Source: Solibacillus cecembensis
GTDB lineage: Bacteria; Bacillota; Bacilli; Bacillales_A; Planococcaceae
Assembly (NCBI RefSeq): GCF_001439635.1
Contig: NZ_LMBZ01000011.1
Span: forward strand, 207-64,206
Direction of reading: 5' to 3'
DNA length: 64,000 nt
The notes beneath the pieces were generated by a model. It was not told the DNA's origin and did not search any database. It worked only from the letters and a program-made list of their open reading frames with translations. Both the position numbers and the translations under genes were made by a program. Shown here piece after piece: positions 51,599 through 61,026 of the stretch (position 1 is its first letter; every line of letters starts with the position of its first letter).

Positions 51599-52201
51599 TT
51601 ATTTTTTTGCACGTATGATCCAATACCCTTTTTTCTTCTCAACAACATCTACTTCTGAAAACATTCCCTCTAAATGACTCACTGTTGATGGCGCACCTTG
51701 CTTCTTCTGAATAACAACCCACAATTCACCATCTTCTACTAGTAACTCATAGGCACCGTCGTAAAACTTAAAAACTGTATCCTTACCAGCACGAATAGGT
51801 GGATTTGTTAAAATAGCTGCTGCTTTCGTTTCAGTTGATATAGCACTTAAGCCATCACTTTCAAAAATACGTACATTTTGAATCCCGTTTAATTGTGCGT
51901 TCTTTTGTGACAACGCAACTGCTCGCGTATTGATATCAACCATCAATACTTCACGCTTTGGATTTACCTTTGCAATAGACAACCCGATTGGTCCATAGCC
52001 GCAACCAACATCAAGTATATCCCCTGCAACTTCTGGCATCTCAAAAGCATCGATTAACACACGGGAGCCAAAATCTACTTCGCTTTTGCTAAATACACCT
52101 GTATCTGTTTCGAACATAAATGTATTTCCTAATAAAGTAAACTTCCATTGGCGTGGTTTACTATCAGTTTGAGGCATATTGGAATAGTAATGTTCAGACA
52201 T
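51599..52201 (-). CDS. ybxB: Class I methyltransferase, RsmC-like (YbxB)
   Basis: A 200-residue SAM-dependent methyltransferase with the SAM motif VDVGCGYGPIGLSIA-type sequence (here ILDVGCGYGPIGLSIA, about 63-78) and the catalytic ILTNPPIRAGK (NPP motif, about 132-142). This pattern methylates guanine in rRNA (RsmC family). It always lies between rplL and rpoB in Bacillus. Here a strong terminator after rplL precedes it, so its expression may rely on read-through or a weak own promoter. Confidence 0.88.
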   Translation of the reverse strand: MSEHYYSNMPQTDSKPRQWKFTLLGNTFMFETDTGVFSKSEVDFGSRVLIDAFEMPEVAGDILDVGCGYGPIGLSIAKVNPKREVLMVDINTRAVALSQKNAQLNGIQNVRIFESDGLSAISTETKAAAILTNPPIRAGKDTVFKFYDGAYELLVEDGELWVVIQKKQGAPSTVSHLEGMFSEVDVVEKKKGYWIIRAKK

Positions 52202-52231
52202 GTGACACGCCCCCCAAAAAATTGAAATAAA

Positions 52232-52265
52232 GAAAAGCTCGCCGCAATACTGTGACGAGCTTTTC
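52232..52265 (-). terminator. Terminator of rplJ-rplL
   Basis: GAAAAGCTCG (52232-52241) pairs with CGAGCTTTTC (52256-52265), with a T-rich 3' arm on the minus strand, about 45 bases past the rplL stop. Confidence 0.88.
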
Positions 52266-52310
52266 TTATGAAGCTAAGCAATATACTTAGCAACGAAAGT
52301 TAAACTGAAA

Positions 52311-52670
52311 TTATTTAACTTCTACTGTAGCGCCAACTTCTTCAAGTTTAGCTTTAACAGCTTCAGCGTCATCTTTAGATACGCCTTCTTTAAGAGCTTT
52401 AGGAGCGTTGTCAACAACCTCTTTAGCTTCTTTTAAACCTAATCCAGTGATTTCACGAACCACTTTGATTACTTTGATTTTTTCTGCGCCAGCTGCTGTT
52501 AAGATAACGTCAAACTCAGTTTTCTCTTCTGCTGCTGCTGCACCGCCAGCTACTACAGCTACTGGAGCTGCTGCTGTTACACCGAATTCTTCTTCGATTG
52601 CTTTTACTAAATCGTTTAATTCTAGAACTGTCATAGCTTTGATAGCTTCTAAGATTTGCTCATTGTTCAT
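52311..52670 (-). CDS. rplL: 50S ribosomal protein L7/L12
   Basis: L7/L12, 119 residues, forms the flexible stalk that recruits translation GTPases. It has the N-terminal dimer domain (about 1-32), an alanine-rich hinge ([16 protein letters not shown], 36-51) and the C-terminal factor-binding domain ([19 protein letters not shown]). It follows rplJ by 73 bases and is followed by a terminator. Confidence 0.98.
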   Translation of the reverse strand: MNNEQILEAIKAMTVLELNDLVKAIEEEFGVTAAAPVAVVAGGAAAAEEKTEFDVILTAAGAEKIKVIKVVREITGLGLKEAKEVVDNAPKALKEGVSKDDAEAVKAKLEEVGATVEVK

Positions 52671-52743
52671 TTTAATTTCCTCCTATGGAATGTTTTATGG
52701 TTTTTAGGCCGTTAAGCCGTTTTTTGAAGTTGAGATGCGAAAA

Positions 52744-53244
52744 TTACGCGCCTTGCTCTTCTTTTTGTTCTGCAACAGCTTTTGTTGCAAGTGCGAAGTT
52801 GCGCACTGGAGCTTGAAGTACAGATAAAAGCATTGAAAGTAGACCTTCGCGTGATGGAAGTTCTGCAAGGGCTTTAACGTCTTCAGCAGATGCCACAGTA
52901 CCTTCGATAATACCCGCTTTAATTTCAAGCGCTTCGTTTTTCTTAGCGAAATCGTTGATGATTTTAGCTGGAGCTACTACGTCCTCGTTAGAGAATGCGA
53001 TAGCGTTTGGACCAGTTAAAAATTCATTGATTCCTTCAAGACCAACAGATTCAGAAGCACGACGAGATAAAGTATTTTTGTAAACTTTAAACTCAACACC
53101 CGCTTCACGTAATTGCTTACGTAATTCAGTTACTTGCGCAACAGTTAAACCACGGTAATCTACAACTACTACAGAAGCAGCAGCTGAAAATTTATCAGCG
53201 ATTTCTTGAACTTGAACTTTTTTAGTTTCGATTGCTTTGCTCAT
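52744..53244 (-). CDS. rplJ: 50S ribosomal protein L10
   Basis: L10, 166 residues, anchors the L7/L12 dimers to 23S rRNA. The N-terminal [20 protein letters not shown] and [20 protein letters not shown] are typical, and the C-terminal helix (about 140-166) binds L7/L12. Expression is probably controlled by the L10 leader just upstream, which has its own promoter. Confidence 0.98.
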   Translation of the reverse strand: MSKAIETKKVQVQEIADKFSAAASVVVVDYRGLTVAQVTELRKQLREAGVEFKVYKNTLSRRASESVGLEGINEFLTGPNAIAFSNEDVVAPAKIINDFAKKNEALEIKAGIIEGTVASAEDVKALAELPSREGLLSMLLSVLQAPVRNFALATKAVAEQKEEQGA

Positions 53245-53424
53245 GATGACACCTCCTATTAGAATGAGTCATTTATACCGACAAAGAAAGCCTCTACATC
53301 TTAATAGACATAGAGGCAGAAAGTACATCATCTTAAAAAGAATCCGAACTCCTATGTCCTCGGCAGGATCATTAAGTGACAAGTCACTCCTACTGTCTAC
53401 GGTACAAATGGATGATTCACAACA
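53245..53424 (-). ncRNA. L10 leader RNA with terminator
   Basis: The 180 bases between the rplJ promoter and start codon fold into several stems, ending in GCCTCTA (53317-53311 on the minus strand) with TAGAGGC (53296-53290) and TTTCTTTG after it. In Bacillus, L10-L12 binding to this leader promotes premature termination. The location and terminator fit; the kink-turn detail was not modelled. Confidence 0.7.
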
Positions 53425-53430
53425 GCATCC

Positions 53431-53459
53431 ATCTTACCAAGTAAGCGGTGTGTTGTCAA
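53431..53459 (-). promoter_or_regulatory. Promoter of rplJ-rplL
   Basis: TTGACA (53459-53454), 17 bases, TAAGAT (53436-53431) on the minus strand, just after the rplA stop. Confidence 0.85.
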
Positions 53460-53500
53460 TTAATATAATTTAAATTAACGGTTTCAATAACCGGAATAGA

Positions 53501-54196
53501 TTATTTAGCTACTGAGCTAGTGTCCACTTTCACAGCAGGACCCATTGTAGTTGTAATGTTTACAGACTTCATGTAAGTACCTTTTGCTGCAGCAGGTTTT
53601 GCTTTTTGAACTACTTCAAATACTGCTAAGAAGTTTTCTACTAGGTTTTTAGTATCGAAAGAAACTTTACCGATTGGAGCGTGGATGATACCAGCTTTTT
53701 CAGCACGGTATTCAACTTTACCAGCCTTGATTTCTTCGATAGCTTTTGTTACGTCAAATGTAACTGTACCTGTTTTAGGATTTGGCATTAAACCTTTAGG
53801 TCCTAATACACGTCCAAGTTTACCAACTTCACCCATCATGTCAGGAGTTGCTACGATTACATCAAATTCGAACCAACCTTGTTGGATCTTTTGGATGAAC
53901 TCTGCATCACCTACATAGTCAGCGCCAGCAGCTTGTGCTTCTTTAATTTTTTCGCCTTTAGCGAAAACTAATACGCGTTGAGTTTTACCAGTTCCGTGTG
54001 GAAGTACAACTGCACCACGGATTTGTTGGTCGTTTTTACGAGTATCGATACCTAATTTGAATGCTACTTCTACAGTTGCATCAAAGTTTACTGTGCTTGT
54101 TTTTTGCGCTAAAGCTACTGCTTCTTCTACAGAATATAGAGCTGCGCGGTCGATTAATTTAGCTGCATCTTGCAGTTTTTTACCTTTTTTAGCCAT
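53501..54196 (-). CDS. rplA: 50S ribosomal protein L1
   Basis: L1, 231 residues, forms the mobile stalk that releases E-site t[23 protein letters not shown] at the start, [20 protein letters not shown] and [15 protein letters not shown] are diagnostic. In many bacteria L1 represses its own rplK-rplA mRNA. A hairpin with 9-base arms lies between rplK and rplA. Confidence 0.98.
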   Translation of the reverse strand: MAKKGKKLQDAAKLIDRAALYSVEEAVALAQKTSTVNFDATVEVAFKLGIDTRKNDQQIRGAVVLPHGTGKTQRVLVFAKGEKIKEAQAAGADYVGDAEFIQKIQQGWFEFDVIVATPDMMGEVGKLGRVLGPKGLMPNPKTGTVTFDVTKAIEEIKAGKVEYRAEKAGIIHAPIGKVSFDTKNLVENFLAVFEVVQKAKPAAAKGTYMKSVNITTTMGPAVKVDTSSVAK

Positions 54197-54247
54197 TATA
54201 ATTTCCTCCTTGATTGTGGTTTTAACGGATTTGACCTCCCACGAATA

Positions 54248-54290
54248 AAGGTTGCGTACTCTTCAATCACTATCGGAGCGCCGCAACCTT
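54248..54290 (-). other. Hairpin between rplK and rplA
   Basis: AAGGTTGCG (54290-54282 on the minus strand) pairs with CGCAACCTT (54256-54248), with an inner CTC/GAG. UAUUCG follows, a poor U-tract. It may be a partial terminator, a processing site or a regulatory site for L1. Confidence 0.5.
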
Positions 54291-54328
54291 CTTAAAAAAC
54301 AAAACATCATCAAGTGTGAAGATGGTTA

Positions 54329-54754
54329 TTAGTCTTCGATAGTAATACCCATGCTTCGTGCAGTACCTTCAACCATTAACATAGCAGCTTCAACTGAAGC
54401 AGCGTTAAGGTCTGGCATTTTTTGTTCTGCGATTTCGCGAACTTTATCACGTTTAACCGTTGCAACTTTTTTACGATTTGGTTCACCAGATCCTGATTGG
54501 ATACCAGCTGCTACTTTAAGTAACACTGCTGCGGGTGGAGTTTTTGTAATAAAAGTGAATGAACGGTCTTCGAATACTGAAATTTCAACTGGAATAATAA
54601 GACCAGCTTGATCAGCAGTACGAGCGTTAAATTCTTTACAGAATCCCATAATGTTAACACCTGCTTGACCTAATGCAGGACCAACCGGTGGCGCTGGGTT
54701 TGCTTTACCAGCAGGGATTTGAAGTTTTACAACTTTAATAACTTTTTTAGCCAC
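54329..54754 (-). CDS. rplK: 50S ribosomal protein L11
   Basis: L11, 141 residues, is part of the GTPase-associated centre and needed for the stringent response. The proline-rich loop [20 protein letters not shown] is wild type, so thiostrepton sensitivity is expected. GTG at 54754 is chosen: AAGGAGGTG stands upstream and the protein then matches the family length. An upstream in-frame ATG would add 17 residues. Confidence 0.98.
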   Translation of the reverse strand: MAKKVIKVVKLQIPAGKANPAPPVGPALGQAGVNIMGFCKEFNARTADQAGLIIPVEISVFEDRSFTFITKTPPAAVLLKVAAGIQSGSGEPNRKKVATVKRDKVREIAEQKMPDLNAASVEAAMLMVEGTARSMGITIED

Positions 54755-54891
54755 GAGACACACCTCCTTAAGTCCGTGATGTGGTAATTGGGTTACCCCT
54801 CCCACTCAATATCTGTTCGTCAGCTAACTTGCCGATAACATTAAAACTAAAATAATCACCTATCAAACAAATAGACAGGGTGACCTATGAA

Positions 54892-54920
54892 ATAATAACA
54901 CTTTTAATTTGCTTAATCAA
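54892..54920 (-). promoter_or_regulatory. Promoter of rplK-rplA
   Basis: TTGATT (54920-54915), 17 bases, TATTAT (54897-54892) on the minus strand. In the leader, UCACC/GGUGA and CUAU/AUAG pairings are followed by a T-rich run, a possible weak attenuator. Confidence 0.7.
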
Positions 54921-54932
54921 GTAATTTAAATG

Positions 54933-55472
54933 TTATATTTTTTTAACTTGTGCAAAATCCAATTCCATTACTGTTTCACGGCCGAACATATCAACAAGGA
55001 CTTTTAACTTCGCATTTTCGCCATCTACTTCTTCTACGCGACCTTGGAAATGCGCAAAAGGTCCCTCTAATACTTCAACAACTTCACCAACAGCAATGTT
55101 AACTTCACCCATTTGCATTTCTGTCATACCCATTTGTTCAAGCAGACGGTCCGCTTCTTCTGGTAATAACGGTGTTGGTTTTACCCCACCACCTGATGAG
55201 CCGATAAATCCTGTTACACCTGGTGTATTACGAACTACATACCACGCGTCATCTGTCATGATCAACTCTACTAATACGTAACCTGGGAAAACTTTACGCA
55301 TTACTACCTTTTTCTTACCATCTTCTTTTACATCAGTTTCTTCGTGTTCAGCAACAATTACACGGAAAATTTTATCTTGCATTCCCATTGTTTCAACGCG
55401 TTTTTCTAAATTTGCTTTCACTCGGTTTTCATAACCCGAATAAGTATGGACTACATACCAATTTTTCTCCAT
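54933..55472 (-). CDS. nusG: Transcription termination/antitermination factor NusG
   Basis: NusG, 179 residues, binds the RNA polymerase clamp and links it to the ribosome or pausing signals. The N-terminal NGN domain (KNWYVVHTYSGYENRVKANL; KVFPGYVLVELIMTDDAWYV) and the C-terminal KOW domain (EVLEGPFAHFQGRVEEVDGE) are both present. It is 279 bases from secE, which has a weak terminator behind it, so nusG probably has its own promoter (a TATAAT occurs at 55569-55564). Confidence 0.97.
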   Translation of the reverse strand: MEKNWYVVHTYSGYENRVKANLEKRVETMGMQDKIFRVIVAEHEETDVKEDGKKKVVMRKVFPGYVLVELIMTDDAWYVVRNTPGVTGFIGSSGGGVKPTPLLPEEADRLLEQMGMTEMQMGEVNIAVGEVVEVLEGPFAHFQGRVEEVDGENAKLKVLVDMFGRETVMELDFAQVKKI

Positions 55473-55695
55473 ATAGGTAGGACTAAATCGTCCGTCCCTC
55501 CTTTACTTAAAAATGTGTTAGGCATTTTACTGCCTGTGCACAAAAATTCTTCATTCTATATCAATTATACCTCAGCATAATCGTGTCTTGTTTGCGATTG
55601 TTTGGACACTCGCAAAATAGCAACTTAATTAGACCTTCATTTATCTCACCGTTTATAAAAACGTGAGAACTCCATCAAAGAAGTAAAGGCAAATG

Positions 55696-55723
55696 AAAAA
55701 ACCCGTTATATAATATGGACGGG
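55696..55723 (-). terminator. Weak terminator after secE
   Basis: On the minus strand CCCGT (55723-55719 complement) pairs with ACGGG (55706-55702), followed by six U residues. The stem is only five pairs. Confidence 0.5.
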
Positions 55724-55751
55724 CTATTTCGAAATATTAACATGGGACAAC

Positions 55752-55937
55752 TTATAAAGACAAGAACCAACGGAATAATTCTGAGAATCCTAAATCTACT
55801 ACTGTAAAGAATAACGCCATAACGATAACCATTGAAATAACTACGACCGTATACTTTGTTAGCTCTTTACTTTTCGGCCAGCTTGTTTTGCGCATTTCTG
55901 AACCGACATCTTGGAAAAAGTTTGTCACTTTACTCAT
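55752..55937 (-). CDS. secE: Protein translocase subunit SecE
   Basis: A 61-residue single-span membrane protein that clamps the SecY channel. The amphipathic TNFFQDVGSEMRKTSWPKSKEL before the membrane helix (about 29-50) is the conserved part. As in Bacillus it has one membrane segment, not three. It lies between rpmG and nusG. Confidence 0.96.
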   Translation of the reverse strand: MSKVTNFFQDVGSEMRKTSWPKSKELTKYTVVVISMVIVMALFFTVVDLGFSELFRWFLSL

Positions 55938-55978
55938 CTTAGCCTAACCTCCGAACAACTTGTTTATCTATGCTACAT

Positions 55979-56125
55979 TTATAACGTTTGTTTATGCACT
56001 GTATGTTCATTGCAATGCGAGCAAAATTTCTTTAATTCAAGACGCTCTGTTGTACCTTCTTTTCTTGGTACATTGTAGTTTCTTGAGCCGCATTTTTCAC
56101 AACTTAAAACAACCTTCTTCGCCAT
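55979..56125 (-). CDS. rpmG: 50S ribosomal protein L33, zinc type
   Basis: A 48-residue L33 starting [17 protein letters not shown], with a second pair FCSHCNEHT; the two Cys-x2-Cys pairs mark the zinc-binding form. It ends VHKQTL. It lies between sigH and secE, the rpmGB position of B. subtilis, and AAAGGTGATCG precedes the ATG. Confidence 0.96.
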   Translation of the reverse strand: MAKKVVLSCEKCGSRNYNVPRKEGTTERLELKKFCSHCNEHTVHKQTL

Positions 56126-56203
56126 TAACGATCACCTTTTCGGCAGTTTGTCTTTTAAAGACTAACACCTAATTTTCTTGCTGTCAACACGCGTCAATAC
56201 TCA

Positions 56204-56851
56204 TTAAGTCATTTCTTTCAACTCAATATGACGCTCCAATTTCCGCTTCACACGCTGCAGTGCATTATCAATTGATTTCACATGTCGATTCAATTCTTCT
56301 GAAATTTCATTATATGATTGTCCTTCCAGATAACGAATCAACACTTGCTGCTCCAATTCACTTAAAACTTCCCCCATCTTTTTCTCAAGATGACTATAAT
56401 CTTCACGATTAATTATTAAATGCTCAGGGTCTTCTGAAATCGGGCTCGTGATAACATCCATCAATGTTCGCTCAGACTCTTCATCGTAAATCGGTTTGTC
56501 TAATGAAATATATGAATTAAGCGGAATATGCTTTTGACGTGTCGCTGTTTTAATCGCGGTAATAATTTGTCTAGTAATACATAATTCTGCAAATGCACGG
56601 AACGACGCAAGTTTATCTTCCTTAAAGTCACGAATCGCCTTATACAAGCCAATCATTCCTTCTTGGATAATATCTTCCTTATCCGCACCAATTAAAAAAT
56701 AAGATCTAGCTTTTGCTTTCACAAAAAGCCGATATTTCGAAATTAAAAAATCTAACGCATCAGAATTGCCTTGATGCACTTGTCCAACAATGGCTTCATC
56801 TGTTAATTGTTCAAACTGCTGTATGACTTGAATCTTTTCACTTTTAAGCAA
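56204..56851 (-). CDS. sigH: RNA polymerase sigma-H factor (early sporulation)
   Basis: Sigma-H drives transition-state and early sporulation genes. Region 2 is DALDFLISKYRLFVKAKARS with EDIIQEGMIGLYKAIRDF; region 4 is ISEELNRHVKSIDNALQRVK. A TTG at 56851 is the preferred start because GAGGTG lies six bases upstream; a GTG and an ATG two to three codons earlier overlap that site. About 215 residues, close to the 218 of B. subtilis. It follows rae1 and precedes rpmG. Confidence 0.95.
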   Translation of the reverse strand: MLKSEKIQVIQQFEQLTDEAIVGQVHQGNSDALDFLISKYRLFVKAKARSYFLIGADKEDIIQEGMIGLYKAIRDFKEDKLASFRAFAELCITRQIITAIKTATRQKHIPLNSYISLDKPIYDEESERTLMDVITSPISEDPEHLIINREDYSHLEKKMGEVLSELEQQVLIRYLEGQSYNEISEELNRHVKSIDNALQRVKRKLERHIELKEMT

Positions 56852-56920
56852 TGACATCACCTCAGCTACGCTAGAATCATTAGGAATAGTATAACTTAAC
56901 TGGAATTTATGGGCAAACGA

Positions 56921-57436
56921 TTACTTGAGACCTCTACGCCATTTTTCAAATTGTAACTCTACATCCTTTGACAATTTAATCCTCGAGGCTGGCATATCTT
57001 CCTGCGTTTCTTTAACTTTTGTCGAAATTTTTGATTGGATTATTTGCATTTCAATTTCAAATTCACGTGCAGATTTGCGTAATGCACCATGTCCAAATAC
57101 AACATTTTGTTCGGTCATATCGGATGTCGCAACATGAATTTGAATTTTTCTTCCTTTTAGCTCAGTCGATAACTTTTCAATGCGTTCGTCTGCTGTTTCA
57201 TTTTTACGTGTATAAATAACCTCCACAGCATGACGCACGTATAGCTGTTCGGTACCTGGAACGAGATGTGCATCAAACACAACAATGACGCGCCATCCCG
57301 TGTGTGCTTTATATTCCGCCATACGTTCAATTAAACGATTACGCGCATCCTCAAAATGCGGTTCACGCAACGGACGTAACTCACTCCATGCACCAATCAT
57401 ATTATAGCCGTCTACTAGCAATATATTTCGCATCAC
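56921..57436 (-). CDS. rae1: NYN-domain ribosome-dependent mRNA endonuclease (Rae1/YacP)
   Basis: A 171-residue PIN-like nuclease. The N-terminal ILLVDGYNMIGAWSEL carries the first catalytic aspartate, and VIVVFDAHLVPG and HVATSDMTEQNVV hold further acidic residues of the fold. In B. subtilis Rae1 cuts mRNA in the ribosomal A site. It starts one base after the rlmB stop and belongs to the cysS-mrnC-rlmB-rae1 run. Confidence 0.9.
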   Translation of the reverse strand: MMRNILLVDGYNMIGAWSELRPLREPHFEDARNRLIERMAEYKAHTGWRVIVVFDAHLVPGTEQLYVRHAVEVIYTRKNETADERIEKLSTELKGRKIQIHVATSDMTEQNVVFGHGALRKSAREFEIEMQIIQSKISTKVKETQEDMPASRIKLSKDVELQFEKWRRGLK

Positions 57437-57437
57437 C

Positions 57438-58190
57438 TCATCCGTTAACTTCTTGTCGCTTGCGGTACACTTCGTACATAAGCAATGCCGCTGCTACCGA
57501 AGCATTTAAAGATGTTACATGTCCAACCATTGGTAAGTGGTATAAGAAATCACATTTATCTTTTAATAGACGACTCATTCCTTTTCCTTCGCTACCAATA
57601 ATTAAAGCGAGCGGTAATGTAGCATCCATTTTTCGGTAATCTGCCGAACCTTTTGCATCGGTTCCAGCAATCCATACGCCACGTTCCTTTAATTCATCTA
57701 TCGTTTGCGCTAAATTTGTAACACGCACAACTGGAACATGCTCAATGGCACCTGTTGACGCTTTCGCTACGACCGCAGTTAAACCAACCGCGCGACGTTT
57801 CGGTATAATGATGCCGTGCACGCCAATCGCATCGGCTGTACGCATAATTGACCCTAAGTTATGCGGGTCCTCTAACTCATCTAATACGATAAAGAACGGA
57901 TCTTCCTTTTTTGCTTGCGCGGCATTGAATAAATCATCTAGCTCTGCATAATCATAAGCAGCAACCGATGCCACCACACCTTGGTGATTGGCATCCGTTA
58001 ATTGATCTACTTTTTTCTTTGGTACGAATTGCACTAAAATACCGCGCTCTCGTGCTAAATCAAGCAATTCATTAATCCCTGTCTTTTTTACACCTTCAGC
58101 AATCCAAATTTTATTCATTTCGCGACCTGAGCGTAATGCTTCTAAAATCGGATTCTTTCCTGCAATCATTTCTCCAGTTTGTTCCGTCAT
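57438..58190 (-). CDS. rlmB: 23S rRNA 2'-O-methyltransferase RlmB
   Basis: A 250-residue TrmH/SPOUT methyltransferase acting on a guanosine of 23S rRNA. The N-terminal IAGKNPILEALRSGREMNK is the RNA-binding part; the SPOUT knot motifs are VLDELEDPHNLGSIMRTADA, LIIGSEGKGMSRL and VTSLNASVAAALLMYE. It follows mrnC by one base and precedes rae1. Confidence 0.95.
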   Translation of the reverse strand: MTEQTGEMIAGKNPILEALRSGREMNKIWIAEGVKKTGINELLDLARERGILVQFVPKKKVDQLTDANHQGVVASVAAYDYAELDDLFNAAQAKKEDPFFIVLDELEDPHNLGSIMRTADAIGVHGIIIPKRRAVGLTAVVAKASTGAIEHVPVVRVTNLAQTIDELKERGVWIAGTDAKGSADYRKMDATLPLALIIGSEGKGMSRLLKDKCDFLYHLPMVGHVTSLNASVAAALLMYEVYRKRQEVNG

Positions 58191-58191
58191 G

Positions 58192-58608
58192 TTACGACAC
58201 TCCTTTTGACTGTTCTACGATTTGAATTGCGTAGTCAATAATTTCATTGGCACGATCATGCTGTTTACTTAAAAATAGACTACCTAGTACCGCTTCAAAA
58301 CCAGAACTATTTCGGTAAGTGCGCACATCGGTATTTTTCGGAACGGAGCCAGATTTGGCATTGCGCCCTCTGCGAAATACTGCCTGCTCCTCTTCTGTTA
58401 AAAATTGTTCTTCAATCATACGGTAAGCGATTATTGACTGCGCTTTTGCTGAGACATATTTCGTCGCTTCTTTATGGAGCGTATTCGGCTTTACTTTACC
58501 TAGTAATAGTAAATGCTCGCGAATTCTTTGCTCTAGCACGGCGTCTCCCATATAAGCTAACGCTAAAGCATTCAGTTGTTTTACATCTTGCTGTCTTAAA
58601 TTATGCAT
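58192..58608 (-). CDS. mrnC: Mini-ribonuclease III
   Basis: A 138-residue RNase III catalytic domain without the double-stranded RNA binding domain. [20 protein letters not shown] contains the conserved signature, and [12 protein letters not shown] holds the second acidic motif. It matures 23S rRNA ends in B. subtilis. It abuts cysS (58609) with no gap and precedes rlmB by one base. Confidence 0.95.
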   Translation of the reverse strand: MHNLRQQDVKQLNALALAYMGDAVLEQRIREHLLLLGKVKPNTLHKEATKYVSAKAQSIIAYRMIEEQFLTEEEQAVFRRGRNAKSGSVPKNTDVRTYRNSSGFEAVLGSLFLSKQHDRANEIIDYAIQIVEQSKGVS

Positions 58609-60012
58609 TTACTGACCTCGTTTCCAGCGCGTCCCTTGACGAGTGTCTTCTAAAACGATATCCATGCTAAGCAACTGATCGCGAATTTCATCAGAGCGTG
58701 CAAAGTCTCGGTTTTTACGCGCCGCAATACGTTCTTCTAATAACGCTTCAATTTCTTCATCAAGTAGGCCTGCTTCTACTTTCACTTGAATGCCTAATAC
58801 ATCCCCGATAATTGTAAATGTTTCTAAAATTGCTTGTAACACTTTCGAATCTGTATTCGTTTCTTTTAAATAGACGTTTGCAATACGTGAAAGTTCAAAT
58901 AATGCTGAAACTGCATTAGCCGTATTGAAATCATCATTCATCGCTTCTTCAAAATTCACTTTTACTTGTGCAATTTCCGCAAGCCACTGTTCGCTTCCTT
59001 CCGCAAGTCCCGCCGTTGCTGTTAGGCGATGCGCGACATTGGCATAAGCTGTACGTATGCGCTCCAGACCATTTTTTGCTGCTTCCACTAAATCTTGCGC
59101 AAAGTTAATCGGATGACGGTAATGAACAGATAACATGAAGAATCGTAATACTTGTGGGTCAATTTGTTGACGAATATCATGCACTAAAATAAAGTTCCCT
59201 AATGATTTCGACATTTTTTCGTTATCAATATTGATATACCCATTATGCATCCAATAACGCGCAAATGTTTTATCATTATGTGCTTCTGATTGTGCAATTT
59301 CATTTTCATGGTGTGGGAATGTTAAATCTTGCCCACCTGCATGAATATCAATTGTATCGCCCAAATGTTCACGCGCCATTACTGAACATTCAATATGCCA
59401 GCCTGGTCGACCCTCGCCCCATGGAGATTCCCATTTCACTTCTCCTGGTTTTGCTGCTTTCCAAAGTGCAAAGTCAAGTGGGTCTTCTTTCTTTTCACCC
59501 GTTTCGATACGTGCACCTATTTTTAAATCGTCCACAGATTGATGCGATAATTTTCCGTAGCCATCAAATTTACGTGTACGGTAATAAACATCTCCTTGTG
59601 ATTCATACGCATATTCTTTATCAATTAATACTTTTATAAACTCAATAATGTCATCCATATGTTCCGTCACACGAGGGTGAGCATCTGCTTTTTGGCAACC
59701 TAATGCCGTAATATCTTCAAAATACGCCGCAATAAAACGCTCAGTTAAAGCAGTTGTTTCCTCGCCTAATTCATTGGCTGCTTTAATAATTTTATCGTCA
59801 ACGTCGGTAAAGTTCGAAACAAACTTCACTTCATAGCCTGCGTATTGGAAATAACGGCGAACTGTATCATACACAATTACAGGGCGTGAATTCCCAATGT
59901 GAATGTAGTTGTAAACAGTTGGACCACAAACATACATTTTTACCTTCCCTTCCTCGATTGGATGAAAGGGTTCTTTTTGTCTTGTAAGTGAGTTGAAAAT
60001 TTGAATCGTCAT
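58609..60012 (-). CDS. cysS: Cysteine-tRNA ligase
   Basis: CysRS, 467 residues, with the HIGH-type motif in [12 protein letters not shown] (about 35-43), the KMSKSLGN motif near residue 266 and the zinc ligands (Cys in MYVCGPTV, Cys in WHIECSVMA, His/Glu in [13 protein letters not shown]). The ATG at 60012 is preferred because AAGGAG is eight bases upstream; one two codons earlier is too close. It is co-transcribed with cysE under a cysteine T-box. Confidence 0.97.
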   Translation of the reverse strand: MTIQIFNSLTRQKEPFHPIEEGKVKMYVCGPTVYNYIHIGNSRPVIVYDTVRRYFQYAGYEVKFVSNFTDVDDKIIKAANELGEETTALTERFIAAYFEDITALGCQKADAHPRVTEHMDDIIEFIKVLIDKEYAYESQGDVYYRTRKFDGYGKLSHQSVDDLKIGARIETGEKKEDPLDFALWKAAKPGEVKWESPWGEGRPGWHIECSVMAREHLGDTIDIHAGGQDLTFPHHENEIAQSEAHNDKTFARYWMHNGYINIDNEKMSKSLGNFILVHDIRQQIDPQVLRFFMLSVHYRHPINFAQDLVEAAKNGLERIRTAYANVAHRLTATAGLAEGSEQWLAEIAQVKVNFEEAMNDDFNTANAVSALFELSRIANVYLKETNTDSKVLQAILETFTIIGDVLGIQVKVEAGLLDEEIEALLEERIAARKNRDFARSDEIRDQLLSMDIVLEDTRQGTRWKRGQ

Positions 60013-60014
60013 TA

Positions 60015-60659
60015 TCATTGCTCCTTTTTCAAATTAGAAATTTCTTGTTGTAATTTTTGGATTGTTTTCTCTAATGAATCGCAACGATCTCCAACTGGGT
60101 CGGGAATATTTTGATGGTCTAATTTCTTCGCCCCCGTACGAATACCATCAATCATTACCACTTTCCCAGGAATCCCTACGACTGTTGCATTTGGTGGAAC
60201 CTCTTTTAACACAACCGAGCCCGCGCCAATTTTACTATTTTCACCGACTGTAATCGAACCAAGCACTTTTGCACCGGTTGCTACGAGCACACCATCTTCT
60301 AATGTCGGATGGCGCTTTCCTTTTTCTTTCCCTGTACCGCCTAGTGTTACGCCTTGATAAATCGTTACGTCATTCCCAATTTCACATGTCTCGCCAACAA
60401 CGACACCCATTCCATGATCAATAAAGAAACGGCGACCTATTTTTGCCCCTGGATGAATTTCAATTCCTGTAAAAAATCGACTTACTTGTGAAATGACACG
60501 AGCAAAGAAGAATAATTTTCTTTTGAAAAACCAATGTGCAATACGATGCGACCAAATCGCATGCAAACCAGAGTACGTTAAAACAACCTCAAATACGCTC
60601 CGTGCCGCTGGATCATTCTCAAAAATATTATCAATATCTTCTTTCATTCTTTTAAACAT
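60015..60659 (-). CDS. cysE: Serine O-acetyltransferase
   Basis: CysE, 214 residues, makes O-acetylserine for cysteine synthesis. After an N-terminal helical part, the left-handed beta helix shows hexapeptide repeats ([39 protein letters not shown]) with the catalytic His in IDHGMGVV. It ends with a coiled tail ([14 protein letters not shown]). It starts the cysE-cysS unit, just after the T-box terminator. Confidence 0.96.
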   Translation of the reverse strand: MFKRMKEDIDNIFENDPAARSVFEVVLTYSGLHAIWSHRIAHWFFKRKLFFFARVISQVSRFFTGIEIHPGAKIGRRFFIDHGMGVVVGETCEIGNDVTIYQGVTLGGTGKEKGKRHPTLEDGVLVATGAKVLGSITVGENSKIGAGSVVLKEVPPNATVVGIPGKVVMIDGIRTGAKKLDHQNIPDPVGDRCDSLEKTIQKLQQEISNLKKEQ

Positions 60660-60710
60660 ACAGTTCCCTCCCCCTTTTTAAAACCCCATTTATTTCTTTT
60701 TTTAGCCACT

Positions 60711-60965
60711 AAAAAAACGCCTCTATCACCCTAAATTAGGTGACAGAGACGCTTGTATCGCGCGGTTCCACTCTGGTTGAAGAAGTACATAGACTCTTCC
60801 GCTTAAAATTGCCCGATAACGTGGACAAAGCGATTTAGCCTACTACAACGTTCAACTAAATACTCGAAGGTGCATTTCAGTTTTGCCCTAACCTAGATCA
60901 CTTTCAGCCGATGATGATCCTCTCTAATAGGCGTGCGCCACGTACTTCTCCTTCTCAACGCGTTA
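60711..60965 (-). promoter_or_regulatory. T-box riboswitch, probably cysteine-specific
   Basis: On the minus strand the T-box AGAGTGGAACCGCGCG is at 60774-60759. After it comes a terminator with stem GCGTCTCTGTCACC (60752-60739) and GGTGATAGAGGCG (60730-60718) plus seven U residues. Upstream lie the stem I elements; CTGAAATGCACC suggests a UGC (Cys) specifier near 60872. It controls cysE-cysS: uncharged tRNA-Cys should allow read-through. The specifier reading is by eye. Confidence 0.9.
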
Positions 60966-61026
60966 TGTTATGTGTAATGTACATTCATTTTACATTTATT
61001 CTATGAAAAATCAATGTTTTTGATTA

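Noticed and set aside
53237..53473. Plus-strand 78-codon frame opposite the L10 leader
   Set aside because: It is antisense to a regulatory leader, without a ribosome site or known similarity.
54755..54805. 17-residue N-terminal extension of rplK
   Set aside because: The GTG at 54754 has the ribosome site and gives the family length.
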